Assembly: GCA_024114885.1 (NCBI GenBank) | Contig: CP099418.1 | Span: 3,658,001 to 3,722,000 of the forward strand | From: Septoria linicola | Taxonomy: Eukaryota; Ascomycota; Dothideomycetes; Mycosphaerellales; Mycosphaerellaceae | Reading direction: 5' to 3' | DNA: 64,000 nucleotides | Shown: positions 1 to 10,555 of the stretch, in pieces | Layout of the letters: every line of letters starts with the position of its first letter | Numbering within the stretch: the first letter of the stretch is position 1 | The notes under the pieces: model-generated | Told to the model about the DNA's origin: nothing | Database searches by the model: none | The model's input: the letters and a program-made list of their open reading frames with translations, nothing else | Program-made: the position numbers and the translations under genes

Positions 1-1064
1 CTATCTTGCCTTGTGGGCTTAGCGACACCCGTATGGTGCTTCATTGGACCAGACGCAGGAGCGCACATGTCCGAGGAACTGAAAGATGCATCCTTGCAAC
101 TTCCAAGGGCCATGATGTGGGCGACTGTACTGAATGGCGTGCTTGGCATCACGATGCTGATCAGTTTCTGGTACGCAACCCAGGCTAATCGCAGTGAGCT
201 CCAGCACACCGACTGACCAGATCAACAGTTTCTGCATTACCGACATAGAATATCTCGTCAACCTGGAATCCGACTTTCCGATCATTGATATTCTGCTCAG
301 GACCACCGGCTCGAAAGCAGCGACTTGCATCCTTGGGGTCATGCTAGTGGTGCTGCTGTTCTTCTCAACAGTAACGACTACAGCCAGTGCTTCTAGGCAG
401 GTCTGGGCATTCTCTCGAGATCAGGTCAGTCCACTGAATACATCGCTGATGATGTTATCAGCTAATAGTCCTAGGGCTTCCCATTCTCTAGCTGGATCCG
501 CTTCGTGAACCCGAAGTGGGAGCTTCCTATCAATTCTATCCTAGTCGTTGGCTTGGTCTCCGCGATTGTGTAAGTGGCCAAACGATAAAAATATGGGAAG
601 ATGTTCTGATCTCATACGCATAGATCCGCGATCAACTTCGGCTCGGGCACAGCCTTTAATGCTGTCGTTGGAGTGTCGAATGCTGCTCTGGGCTTCTCCT
701 ACATCGTCTCGATTGGCTGCATTCGCCTGAAGCGTCTCCGAGGCGAGCCACTTCTACCAGCACGGTGGTCTCTGGGGCGCTATGGGGGTATCATCAACGA
801 TATCTCGCTCGCGTTCCTGGCAGTCATCTTCGTATTCTCCTTCTTCCCGACTGATGTGATTCACGACAGCTCGCGATGGGCTGAGAGCTTCAATTGGGCT
901 ATGGTACGTTACCCAGCTGCTCTTCTGCAATTTCTTGTGATGATTACTAACGATGGCTTTGGTAGGTAATCTTTGCCGCGACCTGTACGCTGGCATTTGT
1001 CTACTATGTCTGTGGAGGAAGTCGCAGATATATCTCGCCTGCTTCGCTCGTCAAGCAGGAATAA
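1..1064 (+). CDS. Amino-acid permease (APC family), 5' part outside the window
   Basis: This is a plasma-membrane amino-acid/GABA/choline-type permease of the APC superfamily, cut at its 5' end by the window edge. Exons are <1-170, 229-424, 475-569, 624-903 and 966-1064, and all junctions keep frame. The first codon in frame starts at base 1. Visible family signals are the GPDAGAHMSEELKDA stretch (the conserved loop after TM6), then VLFFSTVTTTASASRQVWAFSRD, and a loop containing FSSWIRFVNPKWELP followed by further membrane helices. The start codon and roughly the first six helices are missing. The C-terminus is short and hydrophilic (SPASLVKQE). Substrate cannot be read from the sequence. Introns are 50-62 nt. 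The next gene lies 450 bp downstream on the same strand and is unrelated. Confidence 0.88.
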
Positions 1065-1518
1065 AAATCTGCTATGGTTAGGAAACATGACGGACTGCCG
1101 TACGTACGGATTGCCGTATGTTCCACATGTCAGAAGCTGTGCATACTGTACTGAAGGGGCGGGAACGTGACCATATCGATGTTGTACCTGGACAATAGAT
1201 GCAAACGCCTGGTCTCGAGACTTGGCGGTGGCTTGGTTCGCTCATTAATATGTTTCGCTCCTGTCAATTTCAATCGTCTTCCATCTCAACACCGACTGCA
1301 CAAATGTTTGCACTCCATCACAGAAACGGGTTTCGAATCTGACCAGAGTCACGAGGAACCTTAGTCATCCATCTCGCCTTGGTGCGTTCTTCTAATCCAT
1401 GCATGACCGGGGTATCGCAGTCGGTCCCATATTGCCAAATTTTCAAAGCCATGGCCTCCATAGACAGACCTGTCCTCGCTCTAGCAAGACAATATCAGCT
1501 TTGTGTACTTTCGACACG
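1065..1518. other. Intergenic region, permease to GH55 gene
   Basis: This 454-bp stretch has no convincing coding signal. It should hold the permease terminator and the promoter of the glucanase gene. Short open frames here lack any family likeness. Confidence 0.5.
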
Positions 1519-4500
1519 ATGCGCTCGTTTATTGACCTGTCACTACTGTTCAGCATCCCGTTTCTGCTTTCGCAAGATTTCGCATCAGCCCACAACCACA
1601 AGCATGCTCATCCAAATGGAGAAGTCAGCGCAATACAGCGCAACTATACAGACAGAAACATCTCAGATCCAACGTGGATGCCAGCGGAAAAGCTGCTGAG
1701 CTCTAATGCATCACTGAACAAATGTTACGCAGCTGGACATGATGATCGGAATGGTTACTGGCTTGCCGACCTTGCAGCCAGAGATCAAGGAACTTCGCCA
1801 TTTCTCGTGAATGGCCAAGATTATCGAGTATTCAGAAATGTAAAGGACTATGGAGCGCTGGGCGACGGTCAAACAGACGACACAGATGCGTTCAATCGCG
1901 CGATAACAGAGTGCGTACAGATTGCGAAGACGCGGCGTGATAACTGCTAATCGGCACTCGCGATATCAGGCAAAGTCGACGAGGAGGCGGTCGCGGACGA
2001 GGTGGTAAGCAGAGGCTGCAATGTCTAGAGGCGCTTTGCACGAATTGACTATCGACAGGCTACACTGGACAGCCCGCCTTGATCTGGGTCCCGTCCGGGA
2101 CCTACATCATCTCCTCTACGGTCCAGCTGTTTATTGGGACTCAAGTAATTGGCGATCCACTCGATCTTCCTATCATCAAAGCATCTCCAATCATGAGAAA
2201 CAAAACTCACTTGATATCTGCATATGACTTTGGCCAGCCAAGCACCACGAATTTCTATATGGGTATACGGAATGTGGTCCTAGATACAAGGGATGTAGCT
2301 GCCGACAAGACCATCTGGTGTCTCAATTGGGCTGTCTCTCAAGCCACGAGCTTATTCAATGTCGAGATGTTGATGCCAACGAACAGCAAGCATATCGGGA
2401 TTGAGATGGATGGTGGAGATTCGGGTGGTGGCAGTGGGCTTTTCATGGTATGTTCTCCGCATTCACGATGACCGGAGTAAGTCATGCTCGGTATTGATAT
2501 TGACATGTAGAGCGATCTGTCCTTTTCCGGAGGCCTTATCGGATTACACTTCAACAACCAGCAGGTAAGATGATTTGTTGAATTATCACGCTTCCGTACA
2601 GATGAGAGGGCTAGGGTATCCGCGCCCAGAAGTCGATATCTCACTCTGCTCGGATGCACGAGGGTACTGCACAGTAGACACTGACTGGATGCAGTACGCT
2701 CTAAGAAGTCTCAAGTTCGAGAATGTGGAGACCGCAATCGCGATCAAGCATGCCTTCACCGTGACGATGCAAGACATACACTGCTCTAGTGTTTCCATAT
2801 GTGTCGATGCCGGCATCAACGACGTACCTGGGTCCATCAGTCTCATCGACAGCGCTTGCGACAACTGTGCCATCGTGGTCAACGGCACCGATTCAATCTT
2901 ACTTGAGAATCTGGATATACGCAGTTCTGGACCCATACTGCAGGTGAATGGTACGGATCAGCGAGTCGGGGACTTGACAGGCAAGACCTATGTTCTGGGC
3001 AATTCGTACGCAGATGATGCGAAAGTCCCTCACTCCAATGGCAGCGTCATTGCATACACGGACAGGGGCCGCCACTTGGTCGATGAGGATGGACAGTACT
3101 TCTTCAAGCGGCATCCGCAGTATACGGATCTGCCTGGGTCAGCGTTTGCGTCAGTCAAAGATGCCGGCGCCAAAGGAGATGGAGTAACAGAGTGAGTGGC
3201 CTTTGCTCCCAGCAACAGTGGTAGCAGCCCTTTCCAGGCACGCTGCTGACACATGATGTAGCGATACTCAGGCAATCCAGGATGCTCTCCTTGTGAACGT
3301 CGATTGCAGAATCACGTATTTTCCCCAAGGAGTGTATCTTGTCACAGACACAATCTACGGTAGGTGGAATATCCTGACTTGTACTCTCTTGGACCTTCTC
3401 GCTAACTCCACTCGACAATATGCAGTGCCGCCAGGGAGCCGGCTTGTCGGACAGGTATTGACCATCATCACAGCTTCAGGAGAGCATTTCGGCGACGGGG
3501 ACAGTCCACAGCCCATGATTCGCGTCGGAGAGCCTGGAGAGGTGGGTGTGGCCGAATTTAGTGATCTTCTCTTCACTGCAGCAGATGTCTTGCCTGGACT
3601 TATCTTGGTCGAAGTCAATCTTGCTGGAAGTCAGCAAGGTGATGTCTCCTTCCACAACGTTCGTAAGTTGGTCCATAGGTCTAGCCCCAGCTTGGGACGT
3701 GCAACTGGTTGATCGCTTATTCGTCACAGACTATCGCATTGGTGGTGCAACAGACTCGCTTCTGCAGACCAAGTGTCAAGAAGAAAGCAAGCCATGTAAA
3801 GCAGCTTTCATGGTGCTGTATCTGAGAGAAACGAGCTCGACCTACATTGAAAACAGCTGGCTGTGGTACGTCAATCAGGTGCATCGCGGGGCGAATGGTA
3901 CATTAGCTGATCGTGTGCATTGCCACCCATAGGACGGCTGATCATGATCTCGACGATACATACAACCAACAGATAGGGACCGGTAGAGGTCTGTATATCG
4001 AAGCCTCCAAAGGCCCGACGTGGCTGGTGGGAACTGGATCCGAGCACCACACATTCTATGCGTAGGCCGAGCACCGCTGTGATACCCATCTTCAAAGAGT
4101 CGTGTTGACAACCATGGCAGGTACCAGTTCCGAGATGCTCAGAACGTGTTTGCAGCACTGATGCAAGTGGAGTCGCCTTACTGGCAGCCTACGCCGCAAG
4201 CTCCTGCTCCGTGGACCCCAGACGTGGCCACATGGCACGATCCAGACTTTTCGACATGCCAGCGGAACATCTCTCAATGTTCCATGCAATGGGCTCTTCG
4301 CATGCTTGGTAGCGAGACTCAGACCGTCAACATATACGGTATGGGGGTCTGGGTGTTCTTTAGTAAGATTAGCTATACCATTTGGTGGCAGGAGTCGTGA
4401 CGCTGATGTTCTTCGCAGATGGACCGAACTATGGTGCCTGTAGCGGGCCTAAGGGCAGCTGCCAGGTGAATGTTGTTGAAATCGATGCTGAACATGGTTT

Positions 4501-4706
4501 CGTGATGTATAATCTCAGTAAGTGGCCAAGATCCAGAGGAAGGATAGAGAGTGGCAGAACTGACGTTGATTCTGCTCGCAGACACCAAATCTGTGTTGAA
4601 CATGATCACTCGATCAAATGGAACAGTTGTAGCTACTCAGAACGAGAACAATGGCAGCTGGGGAGGCGTCGTGGTAGCATACGGGAATGATTCGATTCGC
4701 CCTTGA
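1519..4706 (+). CDS. Secreted exo-beta-1,3-glucanase, glycoside hydrolase family 55
   Basis: Predicted to release glucose from the ends of beta-1,3-glucan (own cell wall, or that of competitors or host). Exons are 1519-1910, 1970-2004, 2059-2447, 2511-2564, 2602-3191, 3262-3359, 3426-3662, 3730-3865, 3933-4061, 4121-4362, 4419-4517 and 4582-4706; every phase closes, giving 841 residues, typical of GH55. The start at 1519 gives a hydrophobic signal peptide (residues 1 to about 24). The two pectate-lyase-like beta-helix modules of GH55 are both visible: KDYGALGDGQTDDTDAF with VPSGTYIIS in the first half, and KDAGAKGDGVTDDTQAI with FPQGVYLVT in the second. Many N-x-S/T sites fit secretion. Exon 2 is only 35 nt and encodes an Arg/Gly-rich run, which is unusual at this place, so its borders are the least certain. 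Confidence 0.9.
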
Positions 4707-6051
4707 TGTGACAGCGAGGACGTTGCAGTAGCCACAGACAGGACCCCCGATCTGACCCGAGATATGTACTTGTTGCAAGCCATGTAGGTAGTTAGTTGTG
4801 AAATGTGCCTCGGACGTTCCTGAATTTGAGCCATTGAAGCAGTAGTAGGTTGTCGTTGTGATAGCATAGGGTCATCTCAATAGAATTATATTGTTGTTGT
4901 GTCCATGTTCAGCGAGACAACCGTGCAGGTGTGCACGTGTGCGCACTGATCCGTGGTACGGACGGGAGTTGTTCACGAGACACCACTGACCGGATGGGCC
5001 GTGGGCCACGCGAAAAGACGGTGTCGGTTTCCTCACCTGTCGAACAGACACTCTGATTGAGATTGTAAATATCTCCAGAGGCCGAGGACTTTTGACGCAA
5101 AGATGTGCTCGTGATGCTGCGTTCGGTTGTGAGGACATGAGCAGAAGCAATGCTCCGACATAAGCATCGGGGAATTTCGCGTGGATGAGCAGCAGCAAGG
5201 TGGTCTGGCGAGAAGTGTGGCTGAAGCAGAGTTTGAGCCAACGGTCATTCTGATTGTAGCGTGTGGGTGATATGTACAATCGTCAATTGGGATAGCAGAA
5301 GCAGCAACACTAAGTTACTGTACAACAACATCGCTGACGTTCGAAAGGTGGAACAGGTTATCCACAGCATGTCGGTGACTGGCGGTAAGGAGTGTCAAAC
5401 ATGCAACAATCGTGGACCGTCTCTTCCCTCGCGTTAGTCTGCAGCGGGGAAGAAAGGACCTCACTCGCTGGCAAGGTAGAACTAGAACTAGTGCAGTGGG
5501 TTTTTATGGCTGATCTGTGAGAGGAGCAGCAGGGAAGCAGTAGTACGTGGAAGGACGGCACAACGACGCCACACTCTCTAACTTAGCCAGCCAGCCAACA
5601 CTAACTTACTACCACGGAGCTGGTAGTTCTAGTTGTTTCAACACCCTCATTCTACTAGTTACTGCTTGCAGGATTCCCACTCAGCCAAGTCTGTCGCTGA
5701 TATTGACTGTATCATTCATTCTACTGATAGAGACCATATTTTACACGACGATTGTTAGCATCGCTGGCTGGCTGCTTCCTGTCTGTCTCTCACCGACGTC
5801 GAGTTGAGTGCTGCATCGTCATCCTCAACCATTCGTCTGTGCATTGGATCTGGATCAACACAGTAACACAACACAACACGCACACTACAATCCTGCCACT
5901 GCATTTCTGCCCTTTTCGACTCTGATTGTGCCTCATCCTGCCTGGTCGGCACTGGACGCTGGAATTGCAGCATCGCGCATGAGCGCCCATCGAGTCTTCC
6001 ACAACGCTTGGGCCCCGTGCCCGCCAGTGCCTTCCCTCCACCTCCACCGCC
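4707..6051. other. Long intergenic region with probable leader of the 6,052 gene
   Basis: About 1.35 kb without a supportable gene. The last 400 bp are pyrimidine-rich with an ACAACACAACACGCACAC-like run near 5,870, which looks like the promoter and long 5' leader of the next gene. Open frames on the minus strand at 5,755-6,221 are rich in Gly/Arg and overlap the next start codon, so they look like shadows. Confidence 0.5.
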
Positions 6052-8208
6052 ATGTCTTCCGCTCCGAAAGTCGTGCGACGCTTCGCTCCCGAGCCCATCG
6101 AAACCACTTCCAAGTCCTCCAAACAGTCCCGCAAGCATTCACCTGATGACACGGCTTCACAGCAGCCTAAAGCCCGACGATTTGCTCCAGAGCCTATTGA
6201 GACTACCTCCAGGTCGTCCAAAGACAGTGCAGCGGAATCGCAGGCCGGTCAGGCTAAGCCCGCGGCCCGCAGATTCGCTCCAGAGCCCATCGAGACAACG
6301 CACAAGACCAGCAAGCCCAAATCGGGCAGCGAGCGGCAAGACAGTCGTGGGACCGGCCACATACGCTTCAAGCCGCAGCTTGTAGAGACCAGTTATGGCG
6401 GCAATCGTTCGTCACGGAGTAGTAGTCGTCAGACGAGTCAGCACAGTGACTTTGCGGCGGCAGCAGGTGCCGAGCAGGTCAAGCCGCGCAAGTTTCAGCC
6501 AGAGGTGTTGTCGACTGCAAAAAGGTCCCGTAGAAAGGGGGATGCGAACGACGCCAACTATCAGAACTACAAGACCGAAGAGGGCTTCGTAATTCACGCA
6601 CGTGAGCATCAGCGTCATGCCGGTCGAAAAGTGCGCACGAGTAAAGCCCCCGCTAGCGATGAGGATGAAGCTGCACGGTCTCCCGGCAGCCTCGAAATAC
6701 CACCAGAGATGCGGCGCTCTGTTTCGCCCCTCGATGGCAGCGCCCCTATGCGGGCAGCGACTCAGCCAGAACGAACACATTCCTTCCGATGTCCTGATCT
6801 GGATACCATAGAGAGCTCTGAGAGTGAACGCGAGTCTGGCTCTTCTTCGCACAGGTCGTGTAGCCCTGGTCAAGCCTCACCGATTACCGCTTCCGATTCC
6901 TCATATCGACAAGAGTTCTACAAACATGCTACACGAATGCGAGAAAGCGTGGACGAGAGCTTCAGCCACTATCTGCTACAGCTGGAGCAACAGAAGGCCC
7001 AACGCCGCATGGAAGAAGCAGCACTTGCTGCGTTTCCAAACTCAGATTTCCATGAGCCCGTGCACCACTACGTTAATAGCGAGCAGGATGACAGTGACGA
7101 GATGGAGATTGAGGATCGCCCGGTAACCTGGGAGGGCTTTGATGAAGAAGAATTCATGCACCGCGCGGCGCTGCGACGAGAGAGCACGGGCAAAGTGCCA
7201 TGGGAGCAGCTCGAAATGCAACGCCACGCCGAGCAGCTGGAGCAGGACCGCAAGGCCAACAAGATGACCGAAAAGAAGAAAGCGAGTCACTCACCTTGGT
7301 GGAATCCAGCCGCTGCAGTCGCCACGCATGAACAGCAAAGCGAACTGAAGTCCATGCGGGATCGTGCACGGCCTCCAATGCTTGGCCTTGACCTCGTTTT
7401 CCCACGATGTCCCTCACCAGAGCCAGCTCGCTTCGATGTGACGCAGAGTTGCGAAACGCTCAGAAAGCAAATGTGCTATTTGAGCGAGCAGTCCACCGTA
7501 GAAGTGTCGAAAGGTGGCTTATGGTCGGCACCGTCTTCCAAGCAGGTCGAGAAAAGCGTCCCAACCACGGCGTCCAAAAGCACATCGAAGAGCGCTGCTG
7601 GAAAGGGTCTCTGGGGTGGCTTTTGCATTAACAACGAAGACACCTCCAAGAGTGCGGCCCTATCACCACCAACAGGGCCTACTGGTCTCATGACTCCTGC
7701 ACCGCGTGCCGAGCAAGGGAATCCATTCGAGCAGTCGTTTGCTCAACGCAACGGAGCCACTATGACTTTGGCCCCTCCAACACCTCCAGACAGTATGGAC
7801 CTTAACAGGCTGGACGCCATTCTCATGACTGAGAAACAAATCACGGCACAAATCGAGCTCGAATATCCCGACGAATTCGTTACGCAGGTGTACAACTACC
7901 TTTCTCTCGGCTATCCATCACTCGCGCGACCCTTTGACGAGGAGCTGTCGAAGATTAGCTGCATATCGATAGCGGAACTGCGAGAAGATGATGTGAAGGC
8001 CAAGCAAAGTCCCCGAGGGTACATCCGCCTCGGCCCTGATTTTGAGGGTGGAGGTGGAGAGGGCATCACTAGTCAAGACTGTAAGCGCTGGCAGGCCCTC
8101 AAGCTGTACATTCATGAGTGGGCGAAGCAGGAGAAGAATTTTGACAAGACTGTTGCACCAGGAGGCAACTGGGCTACGACGCAGAGACGAGGAAGTTGGG
8201 CAATTTAG
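6052..8208 (+). CDS. Fungal protein with repeated RRFAPEPIETT motifs, function unknown
   Basis: An intronless frame of 718 residues. I do not recognise a characterised function. The N-terminus carries three exact copies of RRFAPEPIETT at about residues 9-19, 42-52 and 73-83, then two decayed ones (IRFKPQLVETS and RKFQPEVLSTA), each followed by Ser/Lys-rich linkers. The middle is Ser/Glu-rich and looks disordered, with an Arg/Glu-rich stretch around residues 310-420. The last 130 residues are more ordered (from MDLNRLDAILMTEKQITAQIELEYPDEF) and include a conserved-looking YNYLSLGYPSLARPFDEEL segment. The repeats could be short linear docking motifs. The start follows a CGCCATGTC context and no upstream ATG is in frame nearby. 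Nuclear or cytosolic location is not determinable. Confidence 0.82.
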   Translation: MSSAPKVVRRFAPEPIETTSKSSKQSRKHSPDDTASQQPKARRFAPEPIETTSRSSKDSAAESQAGQAKPAARRFAPEPIETTHKTSKPKSGSERQDSRGTGHIRFKPQLVETSYGGNRSSRSSSRQTSQHSDFAAAAGAEQVKPRKFQPEVLSTAKRSRRKGDANDANYQNYKTEEGFVIHAREHQRHAGRKVRTSKAPASDEDEAARSPGSLEIPPEMRRSVSPLDGSAPMRAATQPERTHSFRCPDLDTIESSESERESGSSSHRSCSPGQASPITASDSSYRQEFYKHATRMRESVDESFSHYLLQLEQQKAQRRMEEAALAAFPNSDFHEPVHHYVNSEQDDSDEMEIEDRPVTWEGFDEEEFMHRAALRRESTGKVPWEQLEMQRHAEQLEQDRKANKMTEKKKASHSPWWNPAAAVATHEQQSELKSMRDRARPPMLGLDLVFPRCPSPEPARFDVTQSCETLRKQMCYLSEQSTVEVSKGGLWSAPSSKQVEKSVPTTASKSTSKSAAGKGLWGGFCINNEDTSKSAALSPPTGPTGLMTPAPRAEQGNPFEQSFAQRNGATMTLAPPTPPDSMDLNRLDAILMTEKQITAQIELEYPDEFVTQVYNYLSLGYPSLARPFDEELSKISCISIAELREDDVKAKQSPRGYIRLGPDFEGGGGEGITSQDCKRWQALKLYIHEWAKQEKNFDKTVAPGGNWATTQRRGSWAI

Positions 8209-8497
8209 GTGAATATCTTGGCTTGGTGTTGGGGAAGCGATTGAAGTTGTTGGCATAGATCAGGCGTTTCGAGTTTGGACGCTCAGCAAGCAATAGGGCA
8301 TGGTTTACCGGAGTTGTGGGTAGGAGAATGATCATATCATTACGGAAAGTGTGGGAAAGCACTTGGAAGAGTAAGCTTTGAGAGAAGACAGATGCAACGA
8401 GCACGAGAGAAGTGCACAACGTACTTGATATTAATCATGTTATGGAGATCCTTCATTCCCGATCATCGTGGCACGCACATCCGTCCACACTGCTTAC

Positions 8498-10317
8498 TTA
8501 CGCCTTCTTCTTCTTGAAGGAAGAGCTTCTCTTGGTGATTTTGCTTTTGCTCTTTGCGCCCTTGGCACCCCCTAGCTTCAGGCCACTCTTGCCCGACCGA
8601 GCAGTAGCTCTGTGTCCCTCGAACACAAAGTTCTCTGGTTTCCTGATGCCTGCTGCAGACGTGGTCGACTGTGAAGAAGCTTCTTTTGGTGACTTTTCAT
8701 CTCCCTTGCGCATGTTCGCTGCAGCAGCTCGGCCCAGCAGCTTCGCGGATCGTCCTAACCTCGAAGCTTCCTCGCCTGTGATCTTGCGCTGATAGCCACT
8801 TCCTCTCTGCTGTGGTTTCAACGACGGCCTGCCACTGCCAGCTTTGGCATTCTTCTTTGGTGCCTTGGCCCTGCTCACTCGCAATTTTCGAGGAAGCATG
8901 GGAGGAAATTTCTTCTCGTTGAGCAGTAGTGCCGCCTCGACAGCATTTTCATCCTCGAATTGCACGTATGCGATGCCTTTACCGACTCGTGTTGTGCTGT
9001 CACGAATTACTCGCACGCCTTCCACTTTGCCACATTTTCCAAAGGTGCGCCACAGACCTTCCTCCACGTCGGCGGGTTCTTTGCCGCGTTTGCGCTTTTC
9101 ACGGCCGTCTTGCTCATTTGCTTCCTGGATGTTGGATTCGTCATCCACAAAACCTAGATTGCCGACAAATACGCATCGTCTGTTGTCCACCTTTGCCGGA
9201 TGGGCGATGGCGTCCACGCGGAGATGGCGGTCGAGGACGACGGTCCCGTTCAGATGCTGGCAAGCCTCGCGAGCTAGATATGGTGTCGAGTACACAACAT
9301 AGACATTTGTGGATTTGGCAGTGGCATCCATAAGCTCTTTCTTTGCATATGCAGCTTTCCTTGGAATCGCCGAAGCGTATGGCGTTGAGCGAAAGCGGAT
9401 GGACTCAACCTTGGCCTTGAAACCCGCTTTGTCCGCTGACAGCTTAGGAAAGAACGAAGCGAGGTGGTTGAGGAGCACTTTACGCGCGGACTTGGAGGAT
9501 ATGGCGGTCGTCGAGACGTTGCCCAGAAATACTGTGCGATTGGCCTTGTCCAGCTCGACGTCGTGTGCCTCTTCTGTCTCGTGCTTTGGTGGAGGACTTG
9601 TCGCACTCTCGTCGTCGGAAGCGGTCTCATATTGATCATCGGGTGCCGAATCCTGGTCATCAACTGCTTCGCCTGCATCCCCACCATCCACTTCTTTCGC
9701 ACCATCCTGCGCATCAGACTGTTCGGCACTCCTTTTAGCACGTTTTGCAGCTCGCTCAGCCGCGAGACGTTGAGCATCTTTCTCTTCCTCCCGCGCAAGG
9801 CGACTCATGTATGCGTCCTCTAATTGCTCCTCTGCGTCCTTCCTCTTGCGCTTACGCTTTGGCTCAGAGATCTCCACCACGGCATGCGAGACGGCATCTA
9901 CATGCGCGTCGTCCTCAGAAGCGTCGTCCTCGTCGTCCATATCTTCGTCCAGCTCTGAGAGCTCGGCATCGTTGTCGTCGCCAGCTGCATCATCTTCGGC
10001 GACACGAGCAGTTCTCGTTGTAGGCGGTGCAGCTATGGGTGTCTTGGACTTGACAGGAGGTTGCTATGGCCCGTCAGTATCATGTCAGCTGTAGAGTGAA
10101 GCTGAATGCATACCTTGACTGCAAACAGCGACGATAAAGTGGCATCGACGCTCTTCTCGTCGGCCAGCAGGTTAAAAGCAGAGCCTGTCGCGGGCTTGTC
10201 GCGATGCGCCTTTTTCGACGATCTGTCTTTGTCTGCCTTTTTCTCCTTCCTCTCTCTCCTCTCCTTCTTCTCCTCCTTTGATCTCTTCGGCTTCTTGTCG
10301 ATCACTGGAGTCTCCAT
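8498..10317 (-). CDS. NOP12: Nucleolar RNA-binding protein Nop12 (two RRMs)
   Basis: Ribosome-biogenesis factor needed in yeast for 25S pre-rRNA maturation in the nucleolus. Two exons, 10317-10114 and 10063-8498 (minus strand), give 589 residues; the 50-nt intron is phase 0. The N-terminus is Lys/Arg-rich, followed by an acidic Asp/Glu region. RRM 1 begins at NRTVFLGNVSTTA and has the long insertion typical of Nop12. RRM 2 begins at RRCVFVGNLGFVD, and its RNP1-like segment is GKGIAYVQF. The C-terminus is very basic (KSKSKITKRSSSFKKKKA). The gene is divergent from the DEP1-like gene, with only about 240 bp between start codons. Confidence 0.92.
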
Positions 10318-10555
10318 GATGTGATGTTCGCGATTAAGACCAAATAGAAAGTTCAAACCAGCAGTCTCGAATTCTCGAATCTCCAGCACAAAAGGTTGGC
10401 CGACGTTTAGCCGAGTTACCCTCCCATGATCGAATGCCGCGGGCGGCAGCATCATTTGAGCCCTGCTGCTCCACGACAACACTTTTGGATGTAGCGATTC
10501 TTCAACTTTTACGCACAGCATAGCACAGCCTGTGTAGGCGTTGATGTTCGCAGCA
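10318..10555. promoter_or_regulatory. Shared divergent promoter of NOP12 and the DEP1-like gene
   Basis: The 238 bp between the two start codons must carry both core promoters. No motif was assigned with confidence. The pairing of a ribosome-biogenesis gene with a histone-deacetylase subunit is noted, but co-regulation is only inferred from the geometry. Confidence 0.55.

Noticed and set aside
5755..6221. Gly/Arg-rich minus-strand frames
   Set aside because: They are complementary to the CT-rich leader and the repeat-motif gene, with low-complexity composition and no likely start context.
9274..9798. Minus-strand 174-residue frame overlapping NOP12
   Set aside because: It is an out-of-frame shadow of the Nop12 RRM region with no family content.
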